Shown here piece by piece: positions 12,391 through 24,788 of a DNA stretch of 64,000 nucleotides. The position numbers were made by a program, and so were the translations under genes. Numbering within the stretch: the stretch's first letter is position 1; each line of letters begins with the position of its first letter. Origin of the DNA: Spinellus fusiger (taxonomy: Eukaryota > Mucoromycota > Mucoromycetes > Mucorales > Phycomycetaceae); the NCBI GenBank assembly GCA_025094145.1, contig JALLLS010000005.1, positions 186,001-250,000 of the forward strand, written 5' to 3'. The notes under the pieces were generated by a model. The model saw only the letters and a program-made list of their open reading frames with translations, was not told the DNA's origin and ran no database searches.

Positions 12391-13155
12391 ACTCCATCCC
12401 TATAAGATGAATCCCAAGGTAGTAGTTTTTTACCTATTTTACATCAAAGAGGCCCCCCTTCATGGGGAGTCCTAACCATTAAAATAGCAAACTAAGAAGT
12501 ATTCCTCAGAGTGTATCTATTACTTACAAATAGAGTGCATGGCCTATTTTGAGCATTGTTGGGTTCAATGTTTTATACATGATGGTGGATCAACAAGAGA
12601 AGAATAAAGAATTGCCTATATGGATGTCCATTCCTACAGTCTCAAGTCGTTGATTTGTTGATTTGTTGATTTGTTGATTCTAGTCATTTGTTGACTTCAA
12701 TGAAAAGAGAGAAAAGGGTAGTATTCTACCCCCTCAAAGTGGCTCATTGTGAAGCCTGACTGTCTACCTACCTACCTATAGTAGTATCTCTCTTTCTTGT
12801 CAATGCACTAGTACAGACAAGGAGACTATGAATTAAAGCAGTGTACAACAATTTGCTAGTAGTGTAGATAAAGATAAATAGAGTCTATACATTGGGAACA
12901 TTTTAAAGATGAACCTTTATAAAACATGCATGTCTCCCTCCCCTTTATTATTATGATGATGAGGACTCTTTGTGTTCTTGTCTAGTCTAGTCTTTATGTT
13001 CACCTTACATGAACAAGGTCAAACATCAAGTGCATCCAAGTGAGAGACAATAGAAGCAAAAATGAGAATGGAAATGGAAATGATAGGTTGGTTATTAATG
13101 ACGAGAACAATAATAAAGAGACAATAATAGAAAAAGAAGATTGAGAGGTGTATAT

Positions 13156-13268
13156 ACTTTATAGAGAGAGATCTGGAGAGATCTGGAGAGATCTGGAAAG
13201 AGATCTGGAAAGAGAAATCTGGAGAGAAATCTGGAGAGAAATCTGGAGAGAGAAATCTGGAGAGAAAA
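13156..13268. repeat. Minisatellite of GAGAGATCTGGA / GAGAGAAATCTGGA units
   Basis: Tandem 12-14 bp purine-rich units. They create spurious long frames on both strands. Confidence 0.85.
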
Positions 13269-13426
13269 GAAAGTGCTTCTTGGAAGCAACCTACACCAAC
13301 AATATCAAGAAAAAAAATAAAAAAAAAATAGAGAGTAGGTCTGTACATAAAAGAAGAGAGACAGTAGTAGTAAAGTGGCAGAAAGGTAAAAGAAAGACAA
13401 AAAGAGCCATGGCATGATGGTTTTGC

Positions 13427-15017
13427 TTAACTCGACACTAGATCCTCTTCATGAAGACTTGTCAGTGGATCTGATTCCATACATAGAATAAGATAAATAT
13501 TGACATTCAAAAAGGTGTTACTTACGAGGATTCGATGTTGAAGCCATGCCTGGATGAGGTCCGTCTGTCAGTGTACTTGTCAGCCTTAAAGAGCTACCAA
13601 GGTGACTAATGTCTTCTACCACCTTTTGATAAATAGGAGGTGGCTTCCTGACATACCTGGTGATTCTGATTCTTCTGGTTTGGCCTGTGTCTCTGGCCTG
13701 TCTTTCCTTAACATCTCAAGGACCTAGTTCATCCATAGAACACAAAGGTCAATTCATCATAGCAACCCAATAATAACAATAATAACATATAACAACAACA
13801 ACAACAACAACAAGAGACTGTACATGTATAGTAGATGCAACTATTTGAATTACCTCACTCGTCTCGATAGCAACACTAGCTTCTAGATCAGCATAACTCC
13901 TGCAGAGAGGACACAGGAATCCCGGATGATTGGACAAAAGAGGACGAACACATTTATAATGAAAGGTATGAGAGCAAGGTGCAACAAACAGTGCTTGCAA
14001 GGGTGCAATGGCATAAAGACATATACAGCATTCATCAATGGGTGCTGTTGTTGCCTTTGCATCGCCATCATATCCCATGGCTGTATCCAGTAAGCTCAGA
14101 TTGTTGGGTGGTGTTGTAAGGTTGCGTAAGGTTTGAAATGTAGATAAACTATCCACCACTCTGCCCATTAGAAAATAGAAAGAAAGAAGAAGAAAAAAAA
14201 GGGCCTTGCTCTGTATTCCTCACTCTATTTCTGTGTGCACCCGCCCCTCTTCTTACCTGTAAGCATTTCGCTTCTCAATTCTGTTACAGTTTAATTCTAT
14301 GCGCATCTTTACACAGCGGTAGATCTCTAAGCTTTTATTTAAGAAGGGTGAATCATTGCAACCTTCCTTTTTACCTTCTGCACCGCCCTGGTAGTCTACA
14401 CCCAATTGCACAATATCACCATGGCTTAACTGAAATGCTCTTGATTCTTGGTTGGGTGGACTCAGTCGAGCCTGGTTCAAAAATGTACCAGAAGAAGACT
14501 TGGTATCGCGAATGTAAAACTAGAAGAAAAGAGATATTTGCTAGTCAGCGAATGTGTCTATGATGTGTCTATGATATGCTGTGCTGTTCTGTGCTGTGGT
14601 GTGCTGTGCTGTGGTGTGCTACACTACACTACACTATATATAAAAGACTGCCTGGCATGGCTTCTTATTTACTTTATTGTTCTCTGCCCATATCTCTGCA
14701 TGGCCTCTGCTCACCACTTTACTTTTAAAAGTAATACGAGTGGGTGACATGTACTTGTCAGTGAACCGTCCCATCTTTAGCATTGTTCCATTGGCTACGT
14801 CTTTTTCTATGACACTGAACACCAGAGACCGAGGTGAGTTGAGATGAGGCACTAGACGGATATTGGGGAGCTGTTCTTCCTTGTTAGTGGATTCTCCACT
14901 GTGTTCCCTAGAGACACTGTGGCGAGTGTTGGATGCTTCATTGTTATGAGAGGCATTATTCTCTGCAGATGGAATGAGGTAGGGAGGTGTTACTGATGAT
15001 AAGGCGGCTGTGAGCAT
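13427..15017 (-). CDS. FHA-RING E3 ubiquitin ligase, Dma1/CHFR-like
   Basis: Six exons: 15017-14673, 14519-14257, 14160-13854, 13723-13657, 13564-13526 and 13470-13427. All phases agree and give 354 aa. The FHA domain spans roughly residues 60-200, with MGRFTDKY, VSRGHAEIW, DTKSSSGTFLN and HGDIVQLGVDY, and binds phosphothreonine. A C3H2C3 RING follows near residues 245-290: CCICL, APCSHTFHYKC and CPLC. FHA then RING is the layout of fission-yeast Dma1 and budding-yeast Dma1/2 (CHFR relatives), ubiquitin ligases in the spindle-position checkpoint and septin control. The C-terminus ends LHEEDLVSS. The exon 4-5 join uses the only acceptor that keeps the frame open. Confidence 0.93.
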
Positions 15018-18000
15018 TGTTGTTTCTGGTTTTGTTTCTGTTGAGTGTGGAGGCAGAGAGTCGAGTCAGTGGTTGTTCAATAGGCCAACAAGTAAACAAG
15101 TAGGAAAAATAGGAAAAATAGGAAAAATAGATAGGCAAACAATTCAAAGTGGGCAAACAGCAAAGGATAGGCCAGTCTGTATTTTATTGGCGCTGGGTGT
15201 TGGGTGCAAAAGTACGTTTTTTTCTTTTTCTTTTTCTTTTCTTGGTGCTGCTCTTTTACTTAACAGTGTGTATGTATAAAACAACAATAATAAAAAAAAG
15301 AAAGGGAAAATAAAGAAAAAAGAACAAATCAGAAACAAAAACAAAAAAACCTATTTTTCTATTTCCACTCATTTTGTTAGATGGCCATGATTTGTTATTA
15401 TTCCATCTTTTTGTTCTGCACAGTGCAAAAATAGAAAGGCAGAGGTAATAACATGTCACTATAATATAGAACAAATAATAGAAATTTCCCCCCTTATTCT
15501 TCTCATATTTTGTATGAAGATCAACACTCACCCCACCCTCTTCAAAGGAGAAGGTTGTAGAGTCTATAAAAGGACTCTTTTCCCTCTTGTTTTCTTTCCA
15601 TCTCCTCTTTAAAGAGAGAGAGAGAAACAGAAAAAAGGAGTTATTTTTCTTTGTAAAGAGTTAGCTTTATTAATATGGAAATGATGAATATAGCATCATT
15701 TTACCACTCATAAATGATAATAGTTGATAGGTTTTAAAAGTAAAAAGCTGCACTGATGTCTCTCTCTTTATCAAAAAATAAATATAAAAAGCTTTTTACA
15801 ACTGCCAACACATAGATCGATATGGACATAGACTGTCAGTGGGGAAACTGTCCCGAGTACAGTCAGTGCTATGTACATTGTGCTATGTGTAGAAGTGTAG
15901 TACACATATAAAGATAAAACAAGCAGGCAAGACCCATCTGTCTGTGCTGACTTGTACCTTTCTCCATGTCATAATTTACTACCTAAGAATAAGAAGGGTG
16001 TTTTTATTATTGCCACCCTTGTTCTTATTATTGCACAGCTATTTGGTATTAAAACATGCTTTTGTGTGATGCTTATAGAAACCTACCAAACACTTACTCT
16101 TGATGTCTTGCTATTTTGGTATTACTTGTTCAGACACGAACCAGATCTATGTAGATGCAGACAAATACATAAAGAGACACATACGCATAAATACGTGCGG
16201 ATACACATACACACATACACACATATGTACATGTAGGTAGATATATATGTATATATCTATATTACATTTGGACTGGTCCATAACAATGAACAGTGGGTAT
16301 GACTGTGTGAAACATTGCTGTGCAAGTCAAGTGCTATATAGAATGTTGAAACAAATAGCACCGATTTCCGATGACCTGATGTGCAATAGAAAGCGAAGCG
16401 TTCCAACACATATTACTTCTTCTGCTTATGCCTGAAGAGGAATAAAACCCAGGTGAGTCTATTCAAAGTGAATACACACACATTTATATCTATATTTATA
16501 TCTATCAATGTAGTTAGGTAGGTAACTAAGCAGGTAGGTAGGTAACTAAGCAGGTAACTAAGCAGGTAACTAAGCAGGTAAGCAGGCAGGCAGGTATTTA
16601 TAACTGGTCCACTCATAGATAGACTGTCTGATGTTAGGAAATATAGAACCTAACAAAGCTTGTTTTATTCTAAGCAGCAGAATAGCTCTAATGTTTATTT
16701 TTATGTCATTATAAAGAAGGACGGCTACTCTTTGAGATCTAGACCAAACAGAAAAGTAATCTCAGTATAAACACAGCATGTCATTGCACCTATTCCTACC
16801 AGTCCTGCTATACAGTACTCACAAGTCACGTGAGAAGAGGGAGCTCAAATAGAAAAGGATTGGTGTTGCTCTCAAGCCATCCCTCTCACTTACACAAACA
16901 TAAGCAAAGCCTGAAGTTTATCAACTCATTTCATGCCAAGTTATTATTAAACTCACTATTTGCACCACAGTGTTCATTGTTACACCATGCTATCCAGGCA
17001 TCAATGATGAATGGATCTTCCCTTTTATTAAAGTTCATAATTTACATTTGCACTAATTGACAGATAGAATGAGTGAGCTCTTTCTTTATTCTATTATGTT
17101 CTGTGCCATGGCATGCTATAGAAAAGCACCTCCTATTGTCTAATTTTAATATAGATAGTGCCAATAATAGTAAGCAGAAATGAACATGCATAGATGTTGA
17201 AAAAGAATAAGGTCAAATAATGTGGCGAAAGTAAAAGAATGTCATGGGTGGAAAAGATTAAGTCAACGGGTAAAGTCACATTAAGGTCAAAGGACAGATA
17301 ATTCCATCTACAATAATACTTTTAATGTTTTACCATTCTTATTCTACACTACCTCGAGAAACAAGCAAAACAATGTCTTCTTTATATATATATATACAAC
17401 TATCTATATTATATTGATATACAAAAGAGAGGACAATGCTTTGTAACAATGACAAACCTCCAACCATCGACAAAAGCCTAACCCCACTTTTATAACTTCT
17501 AGAGATAACCTTAAAAGTACAATAGCAAGAGGAGAAAAGAGAACAAAGCACCAACAAAGATATTTGTTGTTGTTGTTGCAGTAGCAGTAAGAAAAAAGCA
17601 AAAGCAAAAAAAAAAGTTCAGTTTTGGTGACGGATATGCAGTAATATCTGTAGATCCGTTTTAACTTTTTTTTTTCTTTCTTTTTTCTCGATATTTCTTT
17701 CGATATTTTTCTCTATCGTAGGTTTTACAGAGAGGGTGTGTAATATTCTAGCTGGTGAACCATTGAAGGCTATCTTGTAACAGGATGATATTACCATAAA
17801 CATTCTATCAAAATGACTGTCATTCTAAAGATGACAATGAATTGTAAAGAAATAGCAGATTAGTATTCTTTGTTGATATTAGTTCTATTAGCAGAAGAAA
17901 GACAGCTCAACACTGAGATGGGTGGCGTCCATGCAGTGAGCTATTGACTATGTTGGTTTAAGCCAGCTCTGAAATATACCTCTTGAGTAGAAAGAGAGAG

Positions 18001-18513
18001 AAAAGAAAAGATCACCCTCTAGTTGCATTTTTTATTTTTTATTTTTTATTTTTATACATAGCCTAACTATTCTAATATTATGAATAGATTAGTATGAAGA
18101 GATGTGTCAGCTAACTGTAACTGTACTTTATTTTACTGCTTCGTGCTGTTTAACTATTTAGGTGATTTAAAGGTGCCAATAAAAAAAACAGATTGAAGAA
18201 CATATTCATCTTCCGAGCGGAATAGAAGATAGTTTATATTGTTGTTCGTATAAATGTGCATTAGTTTCTATTCCGAATTTACAAGGCCAATGCTTGTTAG
18301 GAAATAAAACTAAGTAGGGATAGAAGGGTTTGTGTTGCACTTGTTGTATTTTTACAAGTGGTACTAAATAATCAAGAAGCTGACAAGGTCAAAGTTTTTC
18401 AACTCAGTATACCAGATATCAAACGGACTCCGTCTCATTCAAATCTCTACCTGCAATTTATCTTTAAATACACAACAGATAGCGATTGTTTTTCCTTTTT
18501 CATTCTACTCTTG
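15018..18513. other. Long AT-rich intergenic region
   Basis: No supported gene. It includes CA/TA microsatellites near 16200-16260 and a tandem GGTAACTAAGCA-type repeat at about 16515-16600. Long frames here are low in complexity or show no family signature. It contains the upstream regions of both the Dma-like gene (left) and the GPCR gene (right). Confidence 0.55.
16826..16833. promoter_or_regulatory. E-box TCACGTGA palindrome
   Basis: A perfect 8-bp palindrome with the CACGTG core bound by bHLH proteins such as Cbf1/Pho4. It is about 1.7 kb from the nearest start codon, so function is speculative. Confidence 0.25.
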
Positions 18514-21500
18514 ATGGGAAGGCAAAGAATACATAAAGTACAGCAGCAGTTAGTTATGATATTTGCTGGATATCTGTTATTTTTCAGTGTATCAATTCAG
18601 GCAGCTGTTCAAGTAGCTTCTTCAGTGCTGTCTCCAGGCACAGTATCGAGTGGGTTACCCAACTACAACATTGGGATTTTGTTTCCCAATCCTGACCAAA
18701 TCAGTAGCGACAACACTTTGCTCAATGACATGATTGTAGCCAGTGAAGTGGCAATTAAAATGGCCGCAAGTCATATTCAACAAGAGAATCTTCTTCCAGG
18801 TAAACCTCTATTCATACATGTACTATCATTAGTGAGATTCCTTCTGAGTTGAGATATAAATAAAGGCATGCTATGAAAATGACGGATATGCTAAAGATCG
18901 GTACATTTGTAAATCCTATCTCACAGATGTTAATTTAACATTTACACGGTATTATTCTGATATGAGTAATCAGGGAAAGACTGCTTGGGCTACTATGAAT
19001 ATGATCCAGGATGGAGTTGAGTACGTACACTTCATTTTATATATATATATATACACCAGTGATGATCGTTTTCTGTTTGTTTTGTTTCTGTTTTTGCCTA
19101 CAAACGGCATATAGAAAAGTTTTTTTTCTCACCTATTTACTTTCATTTCTACTTTCATTGAATACAGTGCTGTCATTGGAGAAATGCTCTCAGATATGAC
19201 AGAGACCTCGGTTGCAATTACTAGTCTTTGGAAAATCCCACATTGTTCTTGCTTGTCTGTTTCTCTAGGACTATCAGACAAGGACCTATACCCCTATTTC
19301 TTTCGTACAGTAGGAAGCACTCTATTGTTTGGAGAGGCATTGATCGACTGGGTCTACCATATGAAGTGGTCAATATTTTCTGTCATTTACACAAATGATG
19401 ATATAGGCCAACAAGGTAAATCTTCTCCACTCTTTTTATCCAGAAGAGAAAAGTCCTGTAGATTGAAATCCGACTCATCTCCATGTCTACTTTCAAAAAC
19501 AAAACTAAACTAAACAATATTCCTAGTTCTTAAAGCAATTGTTAAAAGAGCAGACAGCTATAATATGACACTGTTAGAACAAGTCCCTATCTATGATTTT
19601 AGTGAACATAAGATTGAAGGTATGACATCTCTGCGCATTGCTAGGGTACATGGCTAATAGTTGACTGCATATGCGATTATCTTCATTTATAATTACTAGA
19701 GTCACTGAAGACACTTACTGCATCGGGTTCACGAATAATCATCTTTCCAGATTTGAATCCTGCTCACCAAATGTCTGTACTCAAAAAAGCGCAGTGAGTG
19801 ACTTTATCAAGTACAAATTCAGAACCTGGCACTCACATTCAACGGTGATAGATCGATGGGCTATTTATCTGATGGATGGGTATGGATTGTTACCAAAGAC
19901 ATAACATCCACTTTCCAATCCCTTGGCTCAACACCAGAAGAAAGTTCAGCCTACAACGGCCTCATGCTCTTAAGCGGTTTATGGGACTGTAAGTAATACA
20001 CATATACAAACCTATATGAATATAGATGGATATGGGTATGAAAAAGAGATGTGTATTCCATAAATACACACAATGTTATGACAGTCGGTGAACACCAGAT
20101 GAGCTAATAAGAAGCTTTGTGTCTTCATTATAGTAAAAGGATCGCCCGCCTATGATACTATGAGTCAAACCTGGAAAGAGACCCCAGTACCAGCAAACTT
20201 GTTAGTATACTTTATGTTGACAGAAACAGACCTATATTTATATCTATTTATACTATTAGCATAGAGCCATCATTGTGGGCAGACCAAGGGTTGTCTTTTA
20301 ATGCACCCAAAGCCTATGCATGTGCTGAGATATTAGCTCTTGGATTGAACAAGGTACATAGCTACGAATATTTTCAGATAGTGAAATTACTAACATAAAT
20401 TCAATCTTTTTTTTTCTGTGGGTACCTGTCTCTGTCGGCTTATGCTTACTGGTTTGTCAATCTCTTGATTATGCTCCACTCTTTCTGCCCACTCACCTAT
20501 CTACCTACCTATCTACCTACCTACCTATCTACCTACCTACCTACCTACCTACCTATCTATCTATCTATTTATGTAATTTTTATTCTTCTACCCATTTAAA
20601 AGGCATTGAATTTATACTCAGGAGGCAGAGCCCAAGGTCTTAGTGATCTTACACAAAACAAATTCAATGCAACCAATATGACACCTGAATTCTATAGCAT
20701 GAATTACAGCGGACCTGGAGGTAACATTACAACATTTTATTTTATATCTACTTTTTGTATCTGTTTTCATAATGTTTTTTTATTCTTATCTGTATTCTTA
20801 TTCTTATTCTTATCTGTATTCTTATTTATTTTAAAAGAAATAGGGTAGTTTATCGTGTTCCGAACTATTTGTTAAACTGATTATTTTAGGTCAAATGACA
20901 TTCTCAGCCAATGGTAAGGAAACTAAGAGACAGAGATGGGGTGTGTAAGAAGGTGATTGCCCACTAAATCTGTATGTACACTTCACAAAGGTGATCTTAA
21001 AGAAGGGTGTGTAGAACTATCATTCAAATGTCCCATACGCCTACTCACCTAGTGTGTTTATATTACTGTTGGCTCGTTTGCTTGTTTTAGCTACTTTAAC
21101 TTACAGTACATGCTTAATGGAGAGGCTGTCAACTACGCGACAATTCAAGCAGGAAACTTCAGTTTTATAGAGGGTGTCAAAATTGTGTACTTGGGAAATA
21201 GAGACGAACCTCCAACAGAAACAGTGTCTTATCGATGTAAGCTACAAATAAAAATAACAGTAAAAGAAAAAGAATATTACATGTGGGCTGACATTTGCTT
21301 CTTCCTAGTGGTGGGACTCTTTCTCTTCACTGGACCAGGCATTTTCTTGACCCTTGTCTCACTGATTGGTGGCATTTTGTGTATAATCATGTTGATTCTC
21401 ATTCTCATTTTTCGGAAGATAAAACCAATCATGATTGCAAGCCCAATATTCTGCTGTATTCAATTATTTGGTTTATTCATGGCGTTCACAAGTGTTCCTC

Positions 21501-23445
21501 TGTTCATTATAAGACCCACGCCTGGAAGGTGTATTGTACGAAAGTTTTTTGTTACTGCAGCCTTTGCCTTGGTCATGGCAAGTATTGTTGCAAAAAATTA
21601 TCGGTAGGTTGATCTTTGTAGTCATCGGATGCTGCTTGCTCTCTACTGTTTTACTCATTTAAAGGGATTTCTTTTTTCTATTCACAATACTAGTGTGTAT
21701 CGTATGTAAGTAGTTTTTTACCTAGAAAACAAACAAAGGATGGGATGGTGGGTAATCGTAATTGTGTCGTTTATCTGTTAGATTTCAGAATGTCTTTACA
21801 CTCCGTACATCACGACTGAAATCTTTCTATATGTTGCGTGTTGTTGCCTTGGTCAGTATCGTTATTCTTATGCCATTTATCATTTGGTATAGCATACACC
21901 CAGTGTCTGTTGGTACTGAGTTTGTGGGAGACTATTCCTACTGTATGACATGTACTTTTCTGGGAACTAGAAATGTGTGGGGCCGCCTAAATACAGCTGA
22001 GGTGATTGTCTTTATTCTAGGCTGTATTCTCATTCTTGTGGGTGCATTTCTTGCTTACAAGGTAATCTCATTTTCATTATAGACTAGATATAGACTTTAA
22101 CACATTGAAACCATTGGAATATGTACATGTTATGAGTAGACACGTCGTTTAAGAGGAGAACTGTCTGAATCAAGCCAACTTGCATTTGTGAGCTAGTATG
22201 TTTTACATATAGATTTGTTAATGTTTAATGCTTTATTTTTACTTACCCCCCCCCCTTTTTTTTTTTTTAACTTTCTATAGCAATACTGGATTAGCTGCTC
22301 TACTTGCTACACCGAGCTTTTTTCTTCCAAGCAATGCATATTTAGTATGCGTGTACATGAGAATTGCCGCTATTCTTTTTGCATCTGTCTTTACACTTAT
22401 TGTACTCTTCGTACCAAGACTGCTCTCTATACTTAAATACATTAAAAAAAACAACACTATTAGTTTTTGTAAACCACGAAAACGCCTTGAAACAATCAAC
22501 GACAACAACAACGACGACGACGATGATACAACAAGCATTGACGATTATTACCCCAATCTTAGTTCTGGCAATCACAGAATCAATGTACTTGCAGAAAGAA
22601 ACCTTCTTGACTTTGCTATTGAAGCTTATGAAGGAGTTGTTCCTGTGAAAAAAGAGCTATGGCTCGGTATGTTTTCAATTTGGGAATTGAAGAAAGTGAT
22701 CGTTGTTCCCTTTAGACATTATTTTATTATTGTTGATGTAAGTCCTTTATCTTTCTTTATTTCTTCTTCAGACTTACCAATGTGTGTCAATCGACTCCTG
22801 TGGATTCCATAGCAAAGATTCCAGAAAGCAGATGTTCATTATTATCGTACCTGCGAAAGAATATCTTCCAACAGAAATCAATATGTATTCCGTGTCATCA
22901 CCGATAGAAAAGAGAGTTACTTATTCCAAGTCAATGACCAACCTGCACTTGATCGATGGATGCGATGGTTCAAAGGCACAGTGCCATCAAGAGCTTCAAC
23001 GACACCAGTAAAAAGATCAGCTGCTGAAATCCTTGATTCTGATCAACAAGAGGAAGAAGAAGTCTTTGATCATTTACCCACTAGAATCCCTCCTTATGAC
23101 ACTGATGCAGCACCCTCTACAACCTTTGGCATATTGGGCAGTGATGAATTTGATAGCACCAACCATATTATGACCCCCTCGGGTGCTGTATTGCCACTTG
23201 AGGGACTCATAAGTACACATCAGACCAATTATCCATACAGTGATGTTCATAGCTTACCTTACTCTGTGAGTAATATAGCTCACCGAGGAAACAACAACCC
23301 GTATTATTGTCAGCAGCTTGATGATATAGGCAGCTTCCACTTCCCTACCTCGCCTACACCCATATCACCCATATCACCCTCTTCCCATGCAACATTTGCT
23401 ACCAATGGTAGTAATGACTGGTATCCTTGGCCAAGATACAACTAA
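18514..23445 (+). CDS. Class C (GABA-B/mGluR-type) G-protein-coupled receptor
   Basis: Seventeen exons with consistent phases give 1081 aa: 18514-18819, 18866-19020, 19168-19415, 19527-19619, 19700-19776, 19823-19988, 20134-20200, 20260-20353, 20603-20720, 20890-20944, 21091-21236, 21309-21603, 21694-21705, 21782-22061, 22140-22195, 22281-22737 and 22825-23445. A signal peptide (MIFAGYLLFFSVSIQA) precedes a periplasmic-binding-like ligand domain (ANF-receptor fold) with VIGEMLSDMTE and YPYFFRTVGS. Seven hydrophobic helices follow; KNYRVYRIFQNVF after TM3 and LAFVSYNTGLAALL around TM6 are class C hallmarks. A cytoplasmic tail has an Asp-rich stretch, then a PH-like segment ending DRWMRWFKG and a Ser/Pro-rich tail. 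The ligand is unknown. Intron 1 could use a donor 12 nt later. Confidence 0.9.
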
Positions 23446-23911
23446 AATAACAAAAAAAAGACTATAGGGTGGCCATGACCTATTCTTTTAAAATGTAGTT
23501 TATTGAACATATTGCATATACCGTTTCAACTTTGTTACCTGGTCCCTTTTTTTTTCCTTTCATTTTCAGACCAAAATTTTACTCAAAAATATAGTTATTT
23601 TTCTTTTCATCTACAGTATCTACTCTTATTACCAATGAACACCTTTCCAAGTAGGGTAGATGTCTTTAGAATCACTATAAATAATGACTGTCTATAAACG
23701 ATGGACCAAAGACTCACATAGACAGACTATTTCATATTAGCACTGTAAATGCATCTTTGTATAGTTATAGTATATTCTATTAGCAGCTCTTTTATTATCC
23801 TATACAGTGTTTGTTATTTATTGAAGTGGGAAGATAATAATAAACATAAATATAAATATAAAGTAGTTATTTGTCGATCTGTTAATTCCTTGTCTGTCTA
23901 TTGGCTGTTGC
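23446..23911. other. Intergenic between convergent genes
   Basis: 3' flank shared by the GPCR gene (+) and the copper transporter gene (-). AT-rich; nothing else seen. Confidence 0.6.
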
Positions 23912-24638
23912 CTAATGACACTGCATTGATCGCTTAGTGTCATAATTGCCTTTTCCAAAGTGATAGTGGCCAAACCCTGCTCCTAGCACAACAGATAGCA
24001 TCAAATACCCATTGTAGGTCATAAACACAAGCATAAGCCAGAAACTAATAGCAACAAGTACTGTATATACTCCTGATCGGATAAGAGATTGACGTTTGCT
24101 TAAACTAATATCCATAGAAATAGAAGAGTCAACATCCTAATCTACTCCTGTATGCAATCACTACGGCTAAGAAAGAAAGAAAAAACGTATTTCTCTCTCT
24201 CTCTCTCTCTCTCTAGTGTATACTTATTCATCTACCTGTTGAAGCTATGATTTATGACATCTCCTCTCATGGAATCAGCCTCAGACATATCAAGGTCATT
24301 TTCCAATGCATTGCCTCCACCTGTTTTTTTCTTCCACTGAGTCGTATTCCAGGCTGATTCCATGAGAGCAGACCACGAGCGAATGTATTCATAACCAGCT
24401 GCAATAGCAAACACAGCAAGACACGACAAAATAAGGCCTGAGGGAGTGGATATATGCCACGACTCAAACACAATGCACAGATTCTCGATTTGCCAGTTAA
24501 AGAACATCTAAACAGTAATTGAGAGTGTAAGTGCAAGTGTACACAGTGTCCCTTCTTCTTCTGTTTTTATTTTCTCACATTCATCACACACTTGGATGAC
24601 ATGTCGTCATGACCGTGATGTTCGCCATGACCTTCCAT
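23912..24638 (-). CDS. Ctr-family copper transporter
   Basis: Three exons, 24638-24579, 24507-24236 and 24104-23912, give 174 aa. The N-terminus is the Met/His-rich outer segment (MEGHGEHHGHDDMSSKCVMN). TM1 follows around CIVFESWHISTPSGLIL. A cytosolic loop precedes TM2, which has the diagnostic MxxxM (MLVFM), and TM3, which has GxxxG (GAGFG). These are the pore-lining Met motif and helix-packing motif of trimeric Ctr1/Ctr3 Cu(I) importers. Length is in the fungal Ctr3 range. It is divergently transcribed from the PIG-V gene with about 150 bp between start codons. Plasma versus vacuolar membrane cannot be told from sequence. Confidence 0.93.
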
Positions 24639-24788
24639 GAGGGTAGAGATAGATAGAGAACAAGTTTTGTATTTCTACTTTGGCTCTTGGGTTTAATGCG
24701 GGGTTTCTTTGCACTGCTGCCTTTCTTTTATTTTTAATAGATAAATAGATTTATATTTCCATAACATAGACGACAAAGCCTCATCACC
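24639..24788. promoter_or_regulatory. Shared upstream region of divergent CTR and PIG-V genes
   Basis: Only 150 bp separate the two start codons, so core promoters and 5' UTRs must overlap. An ATTTTTAATAGATAAATAG-type AT-rich tract lies in the middle. No defined factor site could be assigned. Confidence 0.5.

Larger units (their letters stand above)
11102..13426. other. Intergenic or unresolved exons, rich in minisatellites
   Basis: A minus-strand segment near 11640-11510 contains TPSAKVNWILLLSGQLKEG and could be an exon of the gene ending at 10672, but splice borders are unclear. The rest is AT-rich DNA with several tandem repeats listed separately. Confidence 0.4.

Noticed and set aside
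15952..16236. Hydrophobic plus-strand frame of 94 codons
   Set aside because: Ends in CA-repeat translation; no homology pattern or splice structure.
18514..18865. A donor GTAAAC right after LLPG in GPCR exon 1
   Set aside because: It leaves phase 1, which puts a stop immediately in the next exon; the later GTACTATC donor keeps the frame open.
19776..19823. A frameshift or 28 nt intron at the CAGTGAGTG site in the GPCR
   Set aside because: A 46 nt GT-AG intron starting at 19777 restores the frame without invoking a mutation.
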